Source: Pseudomonas fluorescens NCIMB 11764 (GTDB lineage: Bacteria > Pseudomonadota > Gammaproteobacteria > Pseudomonadales > Pseudomonadaceae). Taken from it: a DNA stretch of 64,000 bases. Shown in pieces: positions 38,729 to 47,993 of this stretch. The notes under the pieces were generated by a model. That model saw only the letters and a list, made by a program, of their open reading frames with translations. It was not told where the DNA came from and ran no database searches. The DNA lies in assembly GCF_000293885.2 (NCBI RefSeq), contig NZ_CP010945.1:3120001-3184000 (forward strand), written 5' to 3'. A program made the translations under genes and the position numbers. Each line of letters opens with the position of its first letter. Within the stretch, counting starts at the first letter, position 1.

Positions 38729-39591
38729 AGCGTTACCCATGCAGGCGGGAACAAATCGTTCACATTTGTATTATTAATGAACCATTGTTTTGGTGCGACA
38801 ACGATTTTATCCGCGTTCGAATTGAGCCATGCGCCCCACCAGCTGAACGAGCTGTTTGCGATAATATTATGCTGGCACATACTCATGAGGCGCATATCGT
38901 TATAGCTTTCACTGCCCTTGTTATGGTTCACATAGCAATGCGGAAAGCCTATGTTCAGATTATTTTTTACCCAGTCGATATCATCAGAAAAAACAAAGAA
39001 TGTGGGAGCATCCACACGTTTCGACAGGAGCTGGATAGCTGCTTGATAATATTCGACTGTGCAAGCTGCATAGACCGAGTTATTAACATAGTCTCCCCGT
39101 CTCACATGCAGGCTGATTGCATTGGTGTTTAGTATTTGATCAGCGGTTGCAATATTTTGTGGGCTCATGTTGAGCTTGAAAGTGAAGTCTTTTCGAATCT
39201 CTTCCGCTGCGTCTTGGAAGTAACGTTCACTCTGCCAGTAGCCCATCAAGTAACAGTCGGCTGGGGCTTTTTGAATGCCATTCCAGTAATGAAAAGAGGG
39301 TTCTATGATCAAACTGGCTTTGCGCAGAAAGGCCAGCTTGGGGCGATGCAAAAAGTTTCGAATCCGCGGGAAAGCTTGCCAACTGAGAACATGGTTAATA
39401 TCTTTATCGCGGGCAATACACATTTCACCGGCAAATAGTTTACTCAGTTCAAATCCCTGATGCAGGGTGTATGACTCGAAGGACGACGTATCGAGCAGGA
39501 GTGGTTCTTTTTTTGCGGAGGAGAGGGCCCGAGCAGCGGCATATTGAAACATTTGATTGCCCAAGCCGCCAATGAGGTGTGCGATAACCAT
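38725..39591 (-). CDS. GT11 alpha-1,2-fucosyltransferase-type enzyme (possible colitosyltransferase)
   Basis: 288 residues with the GT11 signatures IGGLGNQMFQYAAARAL at the N-terminus and the GDP-binding HVRRGDYV near residue 165, followed by NSSFSWWGAWLN. GT11 enzymes move L-fucose, or its 3-deoxy analogue colitose, from the GDP sugar to O2 of galactose. Because the cluster encodes a ColD-like enzyme, colitose is the favoured donor here; a GT11-type enzyme (WbgN) does this in E. coli O55. Confidence 0.9.
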   Translation of the reverse strand: MVIAHLIGGLGNQMFQYAAARALSSAKKEPLLLDTSSFESYTLHQGFELSKLFAGEMCIARDKDINHVLSWQAFPRIRNFLHRPKLAFLRKASLIIEPSFHYWNGIQKAPADCYLMGYWQSERYFQDAAEEIRKDFTFKLNMSPQNIATADQILNTNAISLHVRRGDYVNNSVYAACTVEYYQAAIQLLSKRVDAPTFFVFSDDIDWVKNNLNIGFPHCYVNHNKGSESYNDMRLMSMCQHNIIANSSFSWWGAWLNSNADKIVVAPKQWFINNTNVNDLFPPAWVTL

Positions 39592-39592
39592 C

Positions 39593-41053
39593 TTAACTGT
39601 TCCTTAGTTGCACATTGAGCAGTCTGACAGTGGCAGGGTTTTTCCATAGCATAAGGAAGAGAAACACTGCGACTAAAATTGACAGAACCAAAAGATAAGA
39701 GATGGCCGTTGAAAATCCAGATGCTGGAGGCAAATACATGACAAGAGCTGCCATGCCGATCATCAAAATCAAAGCACTCGAGCAGCGCAAGCTGTCGAGT
39801 TTGAATTTTACTTGTTTGTACATGTTTATCGACATAGCAGTAAGCATTGTTACTGCGCCTGAAATCAAGGCAACTCCGGCGTAGCTGATGTCTGCCTTGT
39901 ACTCACCGGCAGAAATAATCAACAGCAAAATCACTGTGGCACCTATTGCGTAAGGGACAGCCAATGAGGTGGTTTTTCTTTTGATGTGAGCGGCGTTACT
40001 CAGAACATTACCCAGTGCTCGGCACAGTTCAACGACGGCGCCCACAGCCATAAATTCCCATGCATTGCTGTACTCGGGGGCAACCAGTATTTTAAGCAGG
40101 TAGGGCGCTGCTAGAATGGTAAGTCCTGCCAGAAGTAAATAGACGGGCACCAGCGTATTCAATAGGTCAGAAACGGCCAGTTGGACTTCGGTGTTATTCG
40201 AGTGCTCGCTCGCTCGACGGAAGAAAAAGGGATACAAAAACTGAATGGCAAGTGACTCTGCCAAAGCCCAAATTTGCCCCGCCAATTGCAGCCCCACGGC
40301 AAAAAAACCGAGTTGGGCTAGCCCCCAATAATGCTCAATTGCGAAACGATAGCCGCTGACTTGTACCCACATCAGGCCGGCAGCCAACGCCAATGGCAAG
40401 CAGTATGCAAGGATTGTCTTTTTGTCGAGCAACGGTAAACGCGGTTTACTGTAGATGGGCAAAGGTATGCGGGACTTGAAGTAATACCGAGCGCCCACCG
40501 CCCCGACCAGCATTCCCAAGGCCTGACCCGCGAACCAGGCAATCGCTGAGCTCCACAGTGTAACAAACAGCATCGAAGCAATCAGGCCGGTTATCGACGA
40601 GGCTACGGACCAACCAACAGAGGAGGCACGAAAGCCAAGCATATTCAACATTGGGATCAACGTGGCATTCCATGTGCCGGCTGCAACCATTACAAAGACA
40701 ACGCCCATGGTGGAAATGGCGCTAATAGTTGATACCGAAGGTGTTACGCCTAAAGCAACAATCGACCCTAACGCAGAGGCGGCGATGATATAGCCACGGT
40801 ATGATTTGAGCCTACGAATCAAGGTGCCATCATCCCACCAGGCATGTGTATGCAGGTTTATATGTTGGCCGACAGGATTTATGAGGAAAAGGCCGCAAAG
40901 CATTTGAACGGTTACCAGGATCGCGAGCTCCCCATACTTCTCGGGAGGGAGAAAGGATGTCACTGCACGGATAGAGGCCAACGCAATCAGGCTTGTTGCG
41001 AGGCGCCCAATGCTAATGACAAGAAAATCGCGCTTAAACGCCAAGATCTTCAA
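39593..41053 (-). CDS. wzx: Wzx-type O-antigen flippase
   Basis: 486 residues with about 12-14 hydrophobic segments spread along the whole length, in the MATE/MOP-superfamily polysaccharide transporter pattern. It would flip undecaprenyl-linked repeats to the periplasm. It is the only flippase candidate in the window and must serve the first module's WbpL-initiated units as well, if both build one glycan. The frame starts at a TTG (41053) and overlaps the end of the GT10 gene by 20 bases; a TTG at 41044 is also possible. Confidence 0.85.
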   Translation of the reverse strand: MKILAFKRDFLVISIGRLATSLIALASIRAVTSFLPPEKYGELAILVTVQMLCGLFLINPVGQHINLHTHAWWDDGTLIRRLKSYRGYIIAASALGSIVALGVTPSVSTISAISTMGVVFVMVAAGTWNATLIPMLNMLGFRASSVGWSVASSITGLIASMLFVTLWSSAIAWFAGQALGMLVGAVGARYYFKSRIPLPIYSKPRLPLLDKKTILAYCLPLALAAGLMWVQVSGYRFAIEHYWGLAQLGFFAVGLQLAGQIWALAESLAIQFLYPFFFRRASEHSNNTEVQLAVSDLLNTLVPVYLLLAGLTILAAPYLLKILVAPEYSNAWEFMAVGAVVELCRALGNVLSNAAHIKRKTTSLAVPYAIGATVILLLIISAGEYKADISYAGVALISGAVTMLTAMSINMYKQVKFKLDSLRCSSALILMIGMAALVMYLPPASGFSTAISYLLVLSILVAVFLFLMLWKNPATVRLLNVQLRNS

Positions 41054-42050
41054 CTATCGTTTTAACGATAGTCTCCGCGAAAAAATGCGCCTCAAACGGT
41101 TGTGCGGCCTCGCTACTCAAAAAATCGGAAATGCGCTGTTGATAACCCACAAACTCGGCGTCGGTCATCGCACGCATAAAATGATACAGGTCCGACATAT
41201 CGTTAAATTGACGACGATCTATGAAGCAATCTTCCGGGATGTGTTCGGTTACGTTGCTAGCCCCCCAGTAAATGGGGATGCAACCGGCGAAAAAACAGTC
41301 GAATATTTTTTCTGTTATATAGCCAGGTAAGTCACGTACATTTTCGTAGCATATAGAGAAACGCGTCTTCTCCAAAACATTGCGCTTACTATCAACTTTG
41401 CCACGATAGCTAGGGAATGGGTGAAGCTTTATAAAACGCCCAATACCTTTCCATAATCGGCGCTCAAGTGCTCCTCTGATCCCGCTTCTTGCAGCTGGGA
41501 TATTCCAGTCAACGCCATACAAAAGAAAGTCTTCGGGAGCATTCTTTTCAAACCATCGTATTGCTGCAACTCTTTCTATGTATAAGTCGCGAGTATCCGA
41601 AATAGTGAGTGCCCGGTTGCTGGAGATAAGGCAGCAAAAATTTTCTCTTGCAAAAAAGCCGTCCGGCGCTTTGATCTCGATATTGTTTGGGAAATTAATC
41701 TTTATATATTTGTCGCCGTCAACCAAATCGTCATTCCATGTGAAGATTTTTTTGTAGCGCTCCCAGTTTTGAGGCGACCCGTTTTCCACACGGATTTGTG
41801 GCGTTTCCAACATCAACAAATAGGAAGGAGCCGAGGAGTAGGGCGAATGAACGTCCATATCTAGACTAAATACTATTTCAGTAGCGCTGGATATATCCGG
41901 CGTATTGAGCTCAATGCCATTTTTCAGTAAAGAATTACGTAGCAGGTGAAACGGATAAAGACAGTTATCTCGATTTGAGGGATGGTTCAAATCAAATATT
42001 GAGTTGTCTTTAAAACCAAGTCCTGAAAACGTTGCAAATACTCTTTCCAT
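41034..42050 (-). CDS. GT10 alpha-1,3/4-fucosyltransferase-type enzyme
   Basis: 338 residues with the GT10 donor-site block FSICYENVRDLPGYITEKIF followed by FAGCIPIYWGASNV in the C-terminal third, close to the bacterial Lewis-type fucosyltransferases. No heptad-repeat tail is visible. The ATG at 42050 shares one base with the FkbM stop (TAATG); the frame is open 18 codons upstream. Donor is GDP-L-fucose in known members, but GDP-colitose is inferred here from the ColD-like neighbour. Confidence 0.88.
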   Translation of the reverse strand: MERVFATFSGLGFKDNSIFDLNHPSNRDNCLYPFHLLRNSLLKNGIELNTPDISSATEIVFSLDMDVHSPYSSAPSYLLMLETPQIRVENGSPQNWERYKKIFTWNDDLVDGDKYIKINFPNNIEIKAPDGFFARENFCCLISSNRALTISDTRDLYIERVAAIRWFEKNAPEDFLLYGVDWNIPAARSGIRGALERRLWKGIGRFIKLHPFPSYRGKVDSKRNVLEKTRFSICYENVRDLPGYITEKIFDCFFAGCIPIYWGASNVTEHIPEDCFIDRRQFNDMSDLYHFMRAMTDAEFVGYQQRISDFLSSEAAQPFEAHFFAETIVKTIVEDLGV

Positions 42051-42736
42051 TAAAGAGGAACGCCTTTGATTTTCCAGTTTTCCCAAACAAATTCGTAGTT
42101 CCAAGTCTCAATGTGTGTTTGTTGGAGTGAGCGTCTTAGTGTGTTTCTTTTTTCAGTGGCGTTATCAATGAAGTTGTGAAACTGGACTTGGAGATTGTCA
42201 ATGTTTTTTATGAGGCCAGAATCGATGAGGGCGGGGAGTACATCGAACTCCCCGCCTTCAATATTTATTTTCATCAAATCTATTCTTGTAATACCTAGGG
42301 TGTTAATGCACGGAACTATAGAGCGTATTTCAACGCGCTCTGTATTCCCCTTGGCGTGAGGCGACTCAAAACTGGAGGCGTTGTCGGCCAGACCTATATC
42401 TAGCCACCCATCTACGGATGCAAGTCCATAATTGAAGCAAGTGATTTTCGGGTTTCCGGAAAAACGATTGACGCACTTATTATAGAACTCCGGAACGGGT
42501 TCGAATATATAAACCGCACAGCCATATTTGGCGTGAATATCGGCTGCGAAATCGCCATGGTAGCCGCCCAGGTCAAAAACCACACTATCAGCGGATAGAG
42601 GGTAGTCTAGTCGCAAGGTCTGGTCTCCCTTGTCTTTGAACCAGCGATCTACCTCTAAGAGAAAAGGTTCTCTTTTAATATAGCGGTTATTCAAGTAAAC
42701 AATTTTGTTTTTGATTTTTTTGACGAGAATCATCAT
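42050..42736 (-). CDS. FkbM-family SAM-dependent methyltransferase
   Basis: 228 residues with the SAM motif VVFDLGGYHGDFAADIH near residue 48, IFEPVPEFYNKCV as motif II and the FkbM-type DLMKINIEGGEFDVLPAL. FkbM proteins are O-methyltransferases; next to glycosyltransferases they usually cap or decorate a sugar. It starts 8 bases after the colD stop. Which hydroxyl is methylated cannot be told. Confidence 0.88.
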   Translation of the reverse strand: MMILVKKIKNKIVYLNNRYIKREPFLLEVDRWFKDKGDQTLRLDYPLSADSVVFDLGGYHGDFAADIHAKYGCAVYIFEPVPEFYNKCVNRFSGNPKITCFNYGLASVDGWLDIGLADNASSFESPHAKGNTERVEIRSIVPCINTLGITRIDLMKINIEGGEFDVLPALIDSGLIKNIDNLQVQFHNFIDNATEKRNTLRRSLQQTHIETWNYEFVWENWKIKGVPL

Positions 42737-42744
42737 GAAGTCCG

Positions 42745-43914
42745 TTATTTGATTTCGGCTAGGGCAGCAAACGCTTCCGGAATGGCAAAGTGATGATTGC
42801 CCACAAAGAGACCAAATTGATCAATGTGCTCCGCATTTTTCAACGTGCCATGAACTTCCGAGTCGAAATACTTGACCACTTCGTTTTTGGCAAAGTTGCC
42901 AGCCACAATCGGTCGACATTCGAACCCTAGTTCGTTCAACTTGAAAACCAACTCTTTTCGCGTCAACTTGCTTCCTGGACGTATGACCAGGCTGAAACCA
43001 AACCAGCTGGAGTTCCCGATTTCATGCTGAATAATAATGTCCGGGTGATTGCTCATCGCTGCTTGTAGAAGCGCGCCATTTTTGCGTCGTTCTTCTACCA
43101 TTTTTGGAAGGCGTTTGACTTGTTCTACACCAAGAGCTCCTTCCAGCTCCAGAGGGCGAACGTTGTATCCAGGCAGAACAAAACGGAACGACTCTTCGAA
43201 TGGGTCGTCGCTTTTTTCACTGCAGACCAGATTTTGTTTGGGCAGGTTGCGCGTCCACCCATGGGCGCGTAGCGAAAGCAGAATCTGATATAGCTCTTCG
43301 TCGTCGGTGACGATCAATCCACCTTCCATGGTCGAAATATGATGGCTGAAGAAGGAACTGAAGCTGCCCATTACACCAAAGGTTCCCGCCTGCTTGCCAT
43401 TGTATGTGGCACCCATGGATTCGCAGTTGTCTTCAATCAAGACAATATTACGATCACCAATAATTTCTTGGATACGACCGAAATCGTTAGGGTTACCCAA
43501 GAGGTTAACGGCCATGATGGCCCGGGTTTTATCAGTGACGGCGAGTTCAAGTTGCTCAAGGTCGTAGTTGAGCGTTTGAAGGTCGATATCGACAAACTTG
43601 ATCTTTAGACCGTATTGGTAAAGCGGATAGTAGGTTGTGCTCCAAGAAACTGCAGGTACGATGATTTCATCGCCACGCTTCAGCTTCAACGAAGAATTCT
43701 GAGTGTAGAACAGTGCAGCAACAATCAATAAGTTTGCGGAAGAACCGGAGTTCACCATTACGCAATGTTTACTACCGACGTACTGCGCAAAGTCCCGCTC
43801 AAATGCTTTAACCTGCTCGCCCATGGTGAACATGCCGGTGGCGATCACACGCTGCATGGCGTCAAGTTCTTCTTTCTCCCAAGAAGAGGCTGCCAGCGGA
43901 AATTTAATACTCAT
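42745..43914 (-). CDS. colD: ColD-like GDP-4-keto-6-deoxymannose 3-dehydratase (PLP, His in place of Lys)
   Basis: 389 residues of the DegT/DnrJ/EryC1 fold (NSGSSANLLIVAALF, VEDNCES-like IEDNCESMGATYNGK). At the position of the Schiff-base lysine the sequence is SFFSHHISTMEGG, so His191 replaces lysine. This is the hallmark of ColD, which uses PMP to remove the C3 hydroxyl of GDP-4-keto-6-deoxymannose on the way to GDP-L-colitose. An aminotransferase such as perosamine synthase would need the lysine. The ATG at 43914 overlaps the previous stop as ATGA; 25 upstream codons are rejected. Confidence 0.88.
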   Translation of the reverse strand: MSIKFPLAASSWEKEELDAMQRVIATGMFTMGEQVKAFERDFAQYVGSKHCVMVNSGSSANLLIVAALFYTQNSSLKLKRGDEIIVPAVSWSTTYYPLYQYGLKIKFVDIDLQTLNYDLEQLELAVTDKTRAIMAVNLLGNPNDFGRIQEIIGDRNIVLIEDNCESMGATYNGKQAGTFGVMGSFSSFFSHHISTMEGGLIVTDDEELYQILLSLRAHGWTRNLPKQNLVCSEKSDDPFEESFRFVLPGYNVRPLELEGALGVEQVKRLPKMVEERRKNGALLQAAMSNHPDIIIQHEIGNSSWFGFSLVIRPGSKLTRKELVFKLNELGFECRPIVAGNFAKNEVVKYFDSEVHGTLKNAEHIDQFGLFVGNHHFAIPEAFAALAEIK

Positions 43915-44840
43915 TGCTGATGCTCCAGATAATAGCTGTAGGTCTTTTCGACGCCTTCTTGCAGGGTGTGGCGCGGGCTCCATCCCCATAGTGTCTGACG
44001 CTCGATGCTCACTAATTTGCGCGCCATTCCGACGGGTCTTTCGAGGTTGTGCTCAAACCGTCCGTCATACCCCATCACTGCGGCTACAGCTTGATAATAC
44101 TCGTTGATAGAGAAGTCGTGGCCTAACCCAATATTCAGATAGGGTGGCATCGAATCGAACTCTTTTATTGCTTGTACGATAGCGTCGGCCAGGTCGCCGC
44201 CATACATGAACTCACGCCTGGCGTTGCCATCGCCCCAAATCTCCACCGACTGCTCGCCATTCTTTTTCGCTAGGTGGATCTTGTGAATGATCGCCGGTAA
44301 AAGATGTGAGTGAATGGGGTCGAATTTGTCAAAGCGGCCGTAGATGTTACATGGAATCAATGTCTTGTATTGAAAGCGGGCGTCTTCGCGCATGATGTAT
44401 TCGCACAGGCGTGCGGTCGCAACCTTGGCTAAAGCGTAACCTTCGTTTGTCGGTTCCAGTTCGCCTTTGAGTACCATGTCTTCGCTCAATGGCTCGGAAT
44501 GATTGCGCGGGTACATACAGGAGCTGCCAAGGTTAATCAGGCGTGTTATGCCTGCCTTGTAGGCTGCCCACACGATATTGCGGCCCATATCCAGATTGTC
44601 CAGCAAGAAACTTACAGGTTCCTTGATGTTGGCCTGGATACCACCCACTTTACCCGCGGCATGAATCACCAGATCGGGTTTGTGCTGCTCGAGATAAGCC
44701 TGAACCGCGTTGAAGTCACGCAGATCCAGTTCGTTGCTGCGCGGTGCCAGCACTTCAAAGTTGCTGATCTCTGGATGGTCGAGCACGTTGCGCCCGACCA
44801 TTCCACCACCCCCCGTCAACAATATTCGCATTTTGCTCAT
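43911..44840 (-). CDS. colC: GDP-L-colitose/GDP-L-fucose synthase-type epimerase-reductase (ColC/Fcl)
   Basis: 309 residues, extended SDR with RILLTGGGGMVGRNVL, AAGKVGGIQAN, LGSSCMYP and NEGYALAK, all matching GDP-fucose synthase (3,5-epimerase/4-reductase). ColC belongs to the same family, working as 5-epimerase/4-reductase on the ColD product. The direct coupling to colD (ATGA overlap) makes ColC more likely than a true fucose synthase. Start at the ATG at 44840, or at 44831 (MRILLTG). Confidence 0.85.
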   Translation of the reverse strand: MSKMRILLTGGGGMVGRNVLDHPEISNFEVLAPRSNELDLRDFNAVQAYLEQHKPDLVIHAAGKVGGIQANIKEPVSFLLDNLDMGRNIVWAAYKAGITRLINLGSSCMYPRNHSEPLSEDMVLKGELEPTNEGYALAKVATARLCEYIMREDARFQYKTLIPCNIYGRFDKFDPIHSHLLPAIIHKIHLAKKNGEQSVEIWGDGNARREFMYGGDLADAIVQAIKEFDSMPPYLNIGLGHDFSINEYYQAVAAVMGYDGRFEHNLERPVGMARKLVSIERQTLWGWSPRHTLQEGVEKTYSYYLEHQQ

Positions 44841-44861
44841 CTAATGGCTTGCCAAGTAATG

Positions 44862-45947
44862 TTATTCATTGCCACTGAAAGTGGTGTAGCCGTGCTTGCG
44901 AGTCAATTCATCGCGCTCGGCGGTTTTCAAGTCTTCACGGACCATTTCGCTAACGAGTTCAGCAAAGGTGATTTTCGGTGTCCAGCCGAGCTTGGTTTTT
45001 GCTTTGGAGGCGTCACCCAACAAGGTTTCAACTTCGGTTGGGCGGAAGTAGCGAGGGTCGACCGCTACAATGCATTTACCGGTGTCGTCGAAGCCTTTTT
45101 CTTCTTCATCTTTGCCCTGCCAGGTAATTTTGATACCCAGTTCCTGAGCGGCGGCATTGACGAAGTCGCGCACGCTGTACTGCACGCCTGTTGCTATCAC
45201 GAAGTCTTCAGGCTTTTCCTGTTGAAGCATGAGCCATTGCATCTCGACGTAGTCTTTGGCATGGCCCCAGTCGCGCAACGAGTCCATATTGCCAAGATAC
45301 AGGCAGTCTTGCAGACCCAGCTTGATGCGCGCGAGCGCACGCGTAATTTTACGTGTCACAAATGTTTCACCACGAATAGGGCTTTCGTGGTTAAACAAAA
45401 TGCCGTTGCAGGCGTAGATGCCATAGGCTTCACGGTAATTAACGGTGATCCAGTACGCATACAGCTTGGCTACGGCATAAGGGCTACGCGGATAGAACGG
45501 CGTGGTTTCTTTTTGCGGGGTTTCTTGAACTAAACCGTACAGTTCCGAAGTTGACGCTTGATAGAAACGGGTTTTTTTCTCCAGACCCAGAATTCGAATA
45601 GCTTCGAGAATACGCAAGGCACCCAGAGCATCGGAGTTTGCAGTGTATTCCGGCTCCTCAAATGAAACAGCGACATGGCTTTGCGCGGCCAGGTTGTAGA
45701 TTTCATCCGGCTGCACTTTTTGAATTATTCGGGTCAGACTGGAAGAGTCAGTCATGTCGCCATGATGCAAGAAGAATGGCAGGCCTTCATCGTGGACGTC
45801 ATGGAACAAATGATCAATGCGAGCGGTATTGAATGACGAGCTGCGGCGTTTTATGCCATGCACTTCGTAGCCTTTGCTCAGCAATAGTTCAGCAAGATAG
45901 GCGCCATCTTGTCCGGTAACGCCAGTTATAAGTGCTTTCTTAGTCAT
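44862..45947 (-). CDS. gmd: GDP-mannose 4,6-dehydratase
   Basis: 361 residues, typical Gmd length, with [19 protein letters not shown] at the N-terminus, [10 protein letters not shown] and the catalytic YAVAK. It converts GDP-D-mannose to GDP-4-keto-6-deoxy-D-mannose, the branch point for fucose, colitose, rhamnose and perosamine. The ATG at 45947 overlaps the manC end by 8 bases; in-frame ATGs at 45959 and 45971 are less likely. Confidence 0.95.
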   Translation of the reverse strand: MTKKALITGVTGQDGAYLAELLLSKGYEVHGIKRRSSSFNTARIDHLFHDVHDEGLPFFLHHGDMTDSSSLTRIIQKVQPDEIYNLAAQSHVAVSFEEPEYTANSDALGALRILEAIRILGLEKKTRFYQASTSELYGLVQETPQKETTPFYPRSPYAVAKLYAYWITVNYREAYGIYACNGILFNHESPIRGETFVTRKITRALARIKLGLQDCLYLGNMDSLRDWGHAKDYVEMQWLMLQQEKPEDFVIATGVQYSVRDFVNAAAQELGIKITWQGKDEEEKGFDDTGKCIVAVDPRYFRPTEVETLLGDASKAKTKLGWTPKITFAELVSEMVREDLKTAERDELTRKHGYTTFSGNE

Positions 45948-47370
45948 TTGCTCTTCCATAATTATCTTCAAATCTAACTATATCGTTTTCGCCTAAATAA
46001 CTACCTGATTGAACTTCTATGATCTCGAGTTCAACCATTCCAGGGTTTTTCAGGCGATGGAGTTCCCCGATGGGGATGTAAGTGGATTGGTTTTCCGTTA
46101 AAAGGAATGTTTCGATGCCTCGCGTCACCTCAGCCGTGCCCTTCACCACAATCCAGTGTTCGGCCCGGTGATGATGTTTTTGCAAGGATAAGGATGCTCC
46201 CGGTTTCACACCGATTCGCTTGACCTGGAAACGATCTCCCATATCGATGCTGTCGTACCAGCCCCAAGGGCGTGAAACCTTCCGGTGGGAAATGGCCTGA
46301 CTGCACTTTTCCTTTTCAAGTTGCACAACGATGTCTTTGACCTGCTCAACATGATCCTTGTGTGTAATCAGGACTGCATCCAGCGTATCAATGATCAGCA
46401 GATTCTCTGTGCCGAGGGCGACAACCGGTCGATGGGGGGCGTGAATAAAGGTGTTGCTCGATCGGCTGACAGTGCCTTGTCCGTGGATTCTGTTGCCGGC
46501 GTCATCGGCCTCTGTCAACTCGGCCAAAGCGTTCCAGCTACCCACGTCGCTCCATTGGCCATTGAAAGGGACCACCACCACATTGTCGTGACGTTCCATG
46601 ACGGCGTAATCAATGCTTTGTGAGCGGCAAGTTGCGAAAATAGTGGCATCTGGTCGAATAAAGTTAGTGTCTTTTGAGAATGCCTCGGATTCGGCGACTT
46701 CAAGAGACGCTCGACAAGCCGCCAGAATATCGGAAGCATGCTTTTCAAGTGCGGCGATCAATACAGTGGCTTTACACAGGAAAATGCCTGCATTCCACAG
46801 TACATTTCCGGCCAGCAACATGTTTTGAGCGGTGGCTGAATCCGGTTTCTCTACGAATCGGTCGACGCAACGGCCTCCGTTTTCTTGAGCGGCGCCTTGC
46901 TGAATGTATCCATAAGCGGTGGATGGATAGCTCGGCACAATGCCAAAGGTAACAATGGCTCCCGCTTTGGCTTGTTCAATACCACTCCAGACCGTTTTCG
47001 CAAAACTGTCAATGTCAGGTATGTGGTGATCCGCGGGACAGAAGAGGAGGAGGTCACGTCCCTCTTTTTCACAGTTCAGCGCTGCCAGCGCCATAGCCGC
47101 TGCAGTATTGCGAGCGCAAGGCTCTAAAATTATGCCCCCTGTCACTTGTGCGGACTGAAGGCTGTCAGAGACCAGAAAACGGTGTTCTTCGGAGGCGACC
47201 ATCAACGCATGGTCTGCCAAACAAGAGACTCGCTCCAATGTCAGTTGTAACAGGCTTTTTTCACCAATCAGGGGCACAAACTGCTTCGGAAAACTCTTGC
47301 GTGACAACGGCCACAGCCGAGATCCAGAGCCGCCACAGAGAACAACAGGTGTGATTAAATTGAATGTCAT
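45940..47370 (-). CDS. manC: Bifunctional mannose-6-P isomerase/mannose-1-P guanylyltransferase
   Basis: 476 residues, type II enzyme. The N-terminal nucleotidyltransferase has the pyrophosphorylase signature [20 protein letters not shown] and FVEKPD; the C-terminal ~115 residues are a cupin-type isomerase domain with PWGWYDSI and [14 protein letters not shown]. It makes GDP-mannose for gmd. Phosphomannomutase is not in the window and is presumably the AlgC of the core genome. It is the first gene of the leftward module. Confidence 0.94.
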   Translation of the reverse strand: MTFNLITPVVLCGGSGSRLWPLSRKSFPKQFVPLIGEKSLLQLTLERVSCLADHALMVASEEHRFLVSDSLQSAQVTGGIILEPCARNTAAAMALAALNCEKEGRDLLLFCPADHHIPDIDSFAKTVWSGIEQAKAGAIVTFGIVPSYPSTAYGYIQQGAAQENGGRCVDRFVEKPDSATAQNMLLAGNVLWNAGIFLCKATVLIAALEKHASDILAACRASLEVAESEAFSKDTNFIRPDATIFATCRSQSIDYAVMERHDNVVVVPFNGQWSDVGSWNALAELTEADDAGNRIHGQGTVSRSSNTFIHAPHRPVVALGTENLLIIDTLDAVLITHKDHVEQVKDIVVQLEKEKCSQAISHRKVSRPWGWYDSIDMGDRFQVKRIGVKPGASLSLQKHHHRAEHWIVVKGTAEVTRGIETFLLTENQSTYIPIGELHRLKNPGMVELEIIEVQSGSYLGENDIVRFEDNYGRAND

Positions 47371-47993
47371 CAGTGATCTACTTGAACAAAAAGCCTATAA
47401 AGCCAAATACTGGCACTGTCTACTTGAAATCCGACGCACTTGAAAATAAAAAGCTTCTGATAATAGATAGGCATAGATGATTTTTTCGGCTCCTCACACC
47501 TTGCCTTCATGCCTCCTGGCTATCCATCAAGAGAGATAGGGACAAGTACTTTTCACTGTTGCGCCGAGTGCTCGGACGTCGGTTGATGCCATCGCGATAC
47601 ATTATTATCAACGTACTCCGATCCTGGATCGAAGCGCTATCATGGTAACGACGAGGTTTCAATACTCGGATGTTTTTCGTCTGATTCTGATTAAGGCTTC
47701 GTGCCATTATGGTTAACGTTGCAGCGTACCTCACTTCGTACGGCCGGTAAATTTTACCTCATGCTGAGGACTGTGAGGCATTTTTTTGGGGCATTAAGGC
47801 TTGCACTGCGCTGGCAGCTTCTTTCACGCAGGGTTGGTCCTGGGCAAGCACCGGATGCGGGTGTTGATCCTGTAAATTAGCCCCATTACACATGCTGTAA
47901 CTCGCTCGCTTTTGACAGGATCCACACATCGCCTAAGTTTGGAAGGCAGCTTCGGAAAGCTGCTTTCTCAATCGATGTCATGGAGCGTCATTT
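47371..47993. promoter_or_regulatory. Divergent region between manC and comEA
   Basis: About 620 bases with no convincing gene; it should contain the promoters of the leftward polysaccharide module and of comEA. The part next to manC is AT-rich and the part next to comEA GC-rich, marking the right border of the foreign block. A leftward open frame at 47507-47734 shows no recognisable features. No ops element was found on the minus strand upstream of manC. Confidence 0.5.

Noticed and set aside
42745..43914. Perosamine synthase or other sugar aminotransferase
   Set aside because: The lysine needed for the internal aldimine is replaced by histidine, as in ColD.
43911..44840. True GDP-L-fucose synthase as the first choice
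   Set aside because: Not excluded by motifs, but the ATGA-coupled ColD-like gene makes ColC the better reading; there is only one such gene in the cluster.
47507..47734. A leftward 75-codon open frame upstream of manC
   Set aside because: No family features and atypical composition; more likely part of the promoter region.
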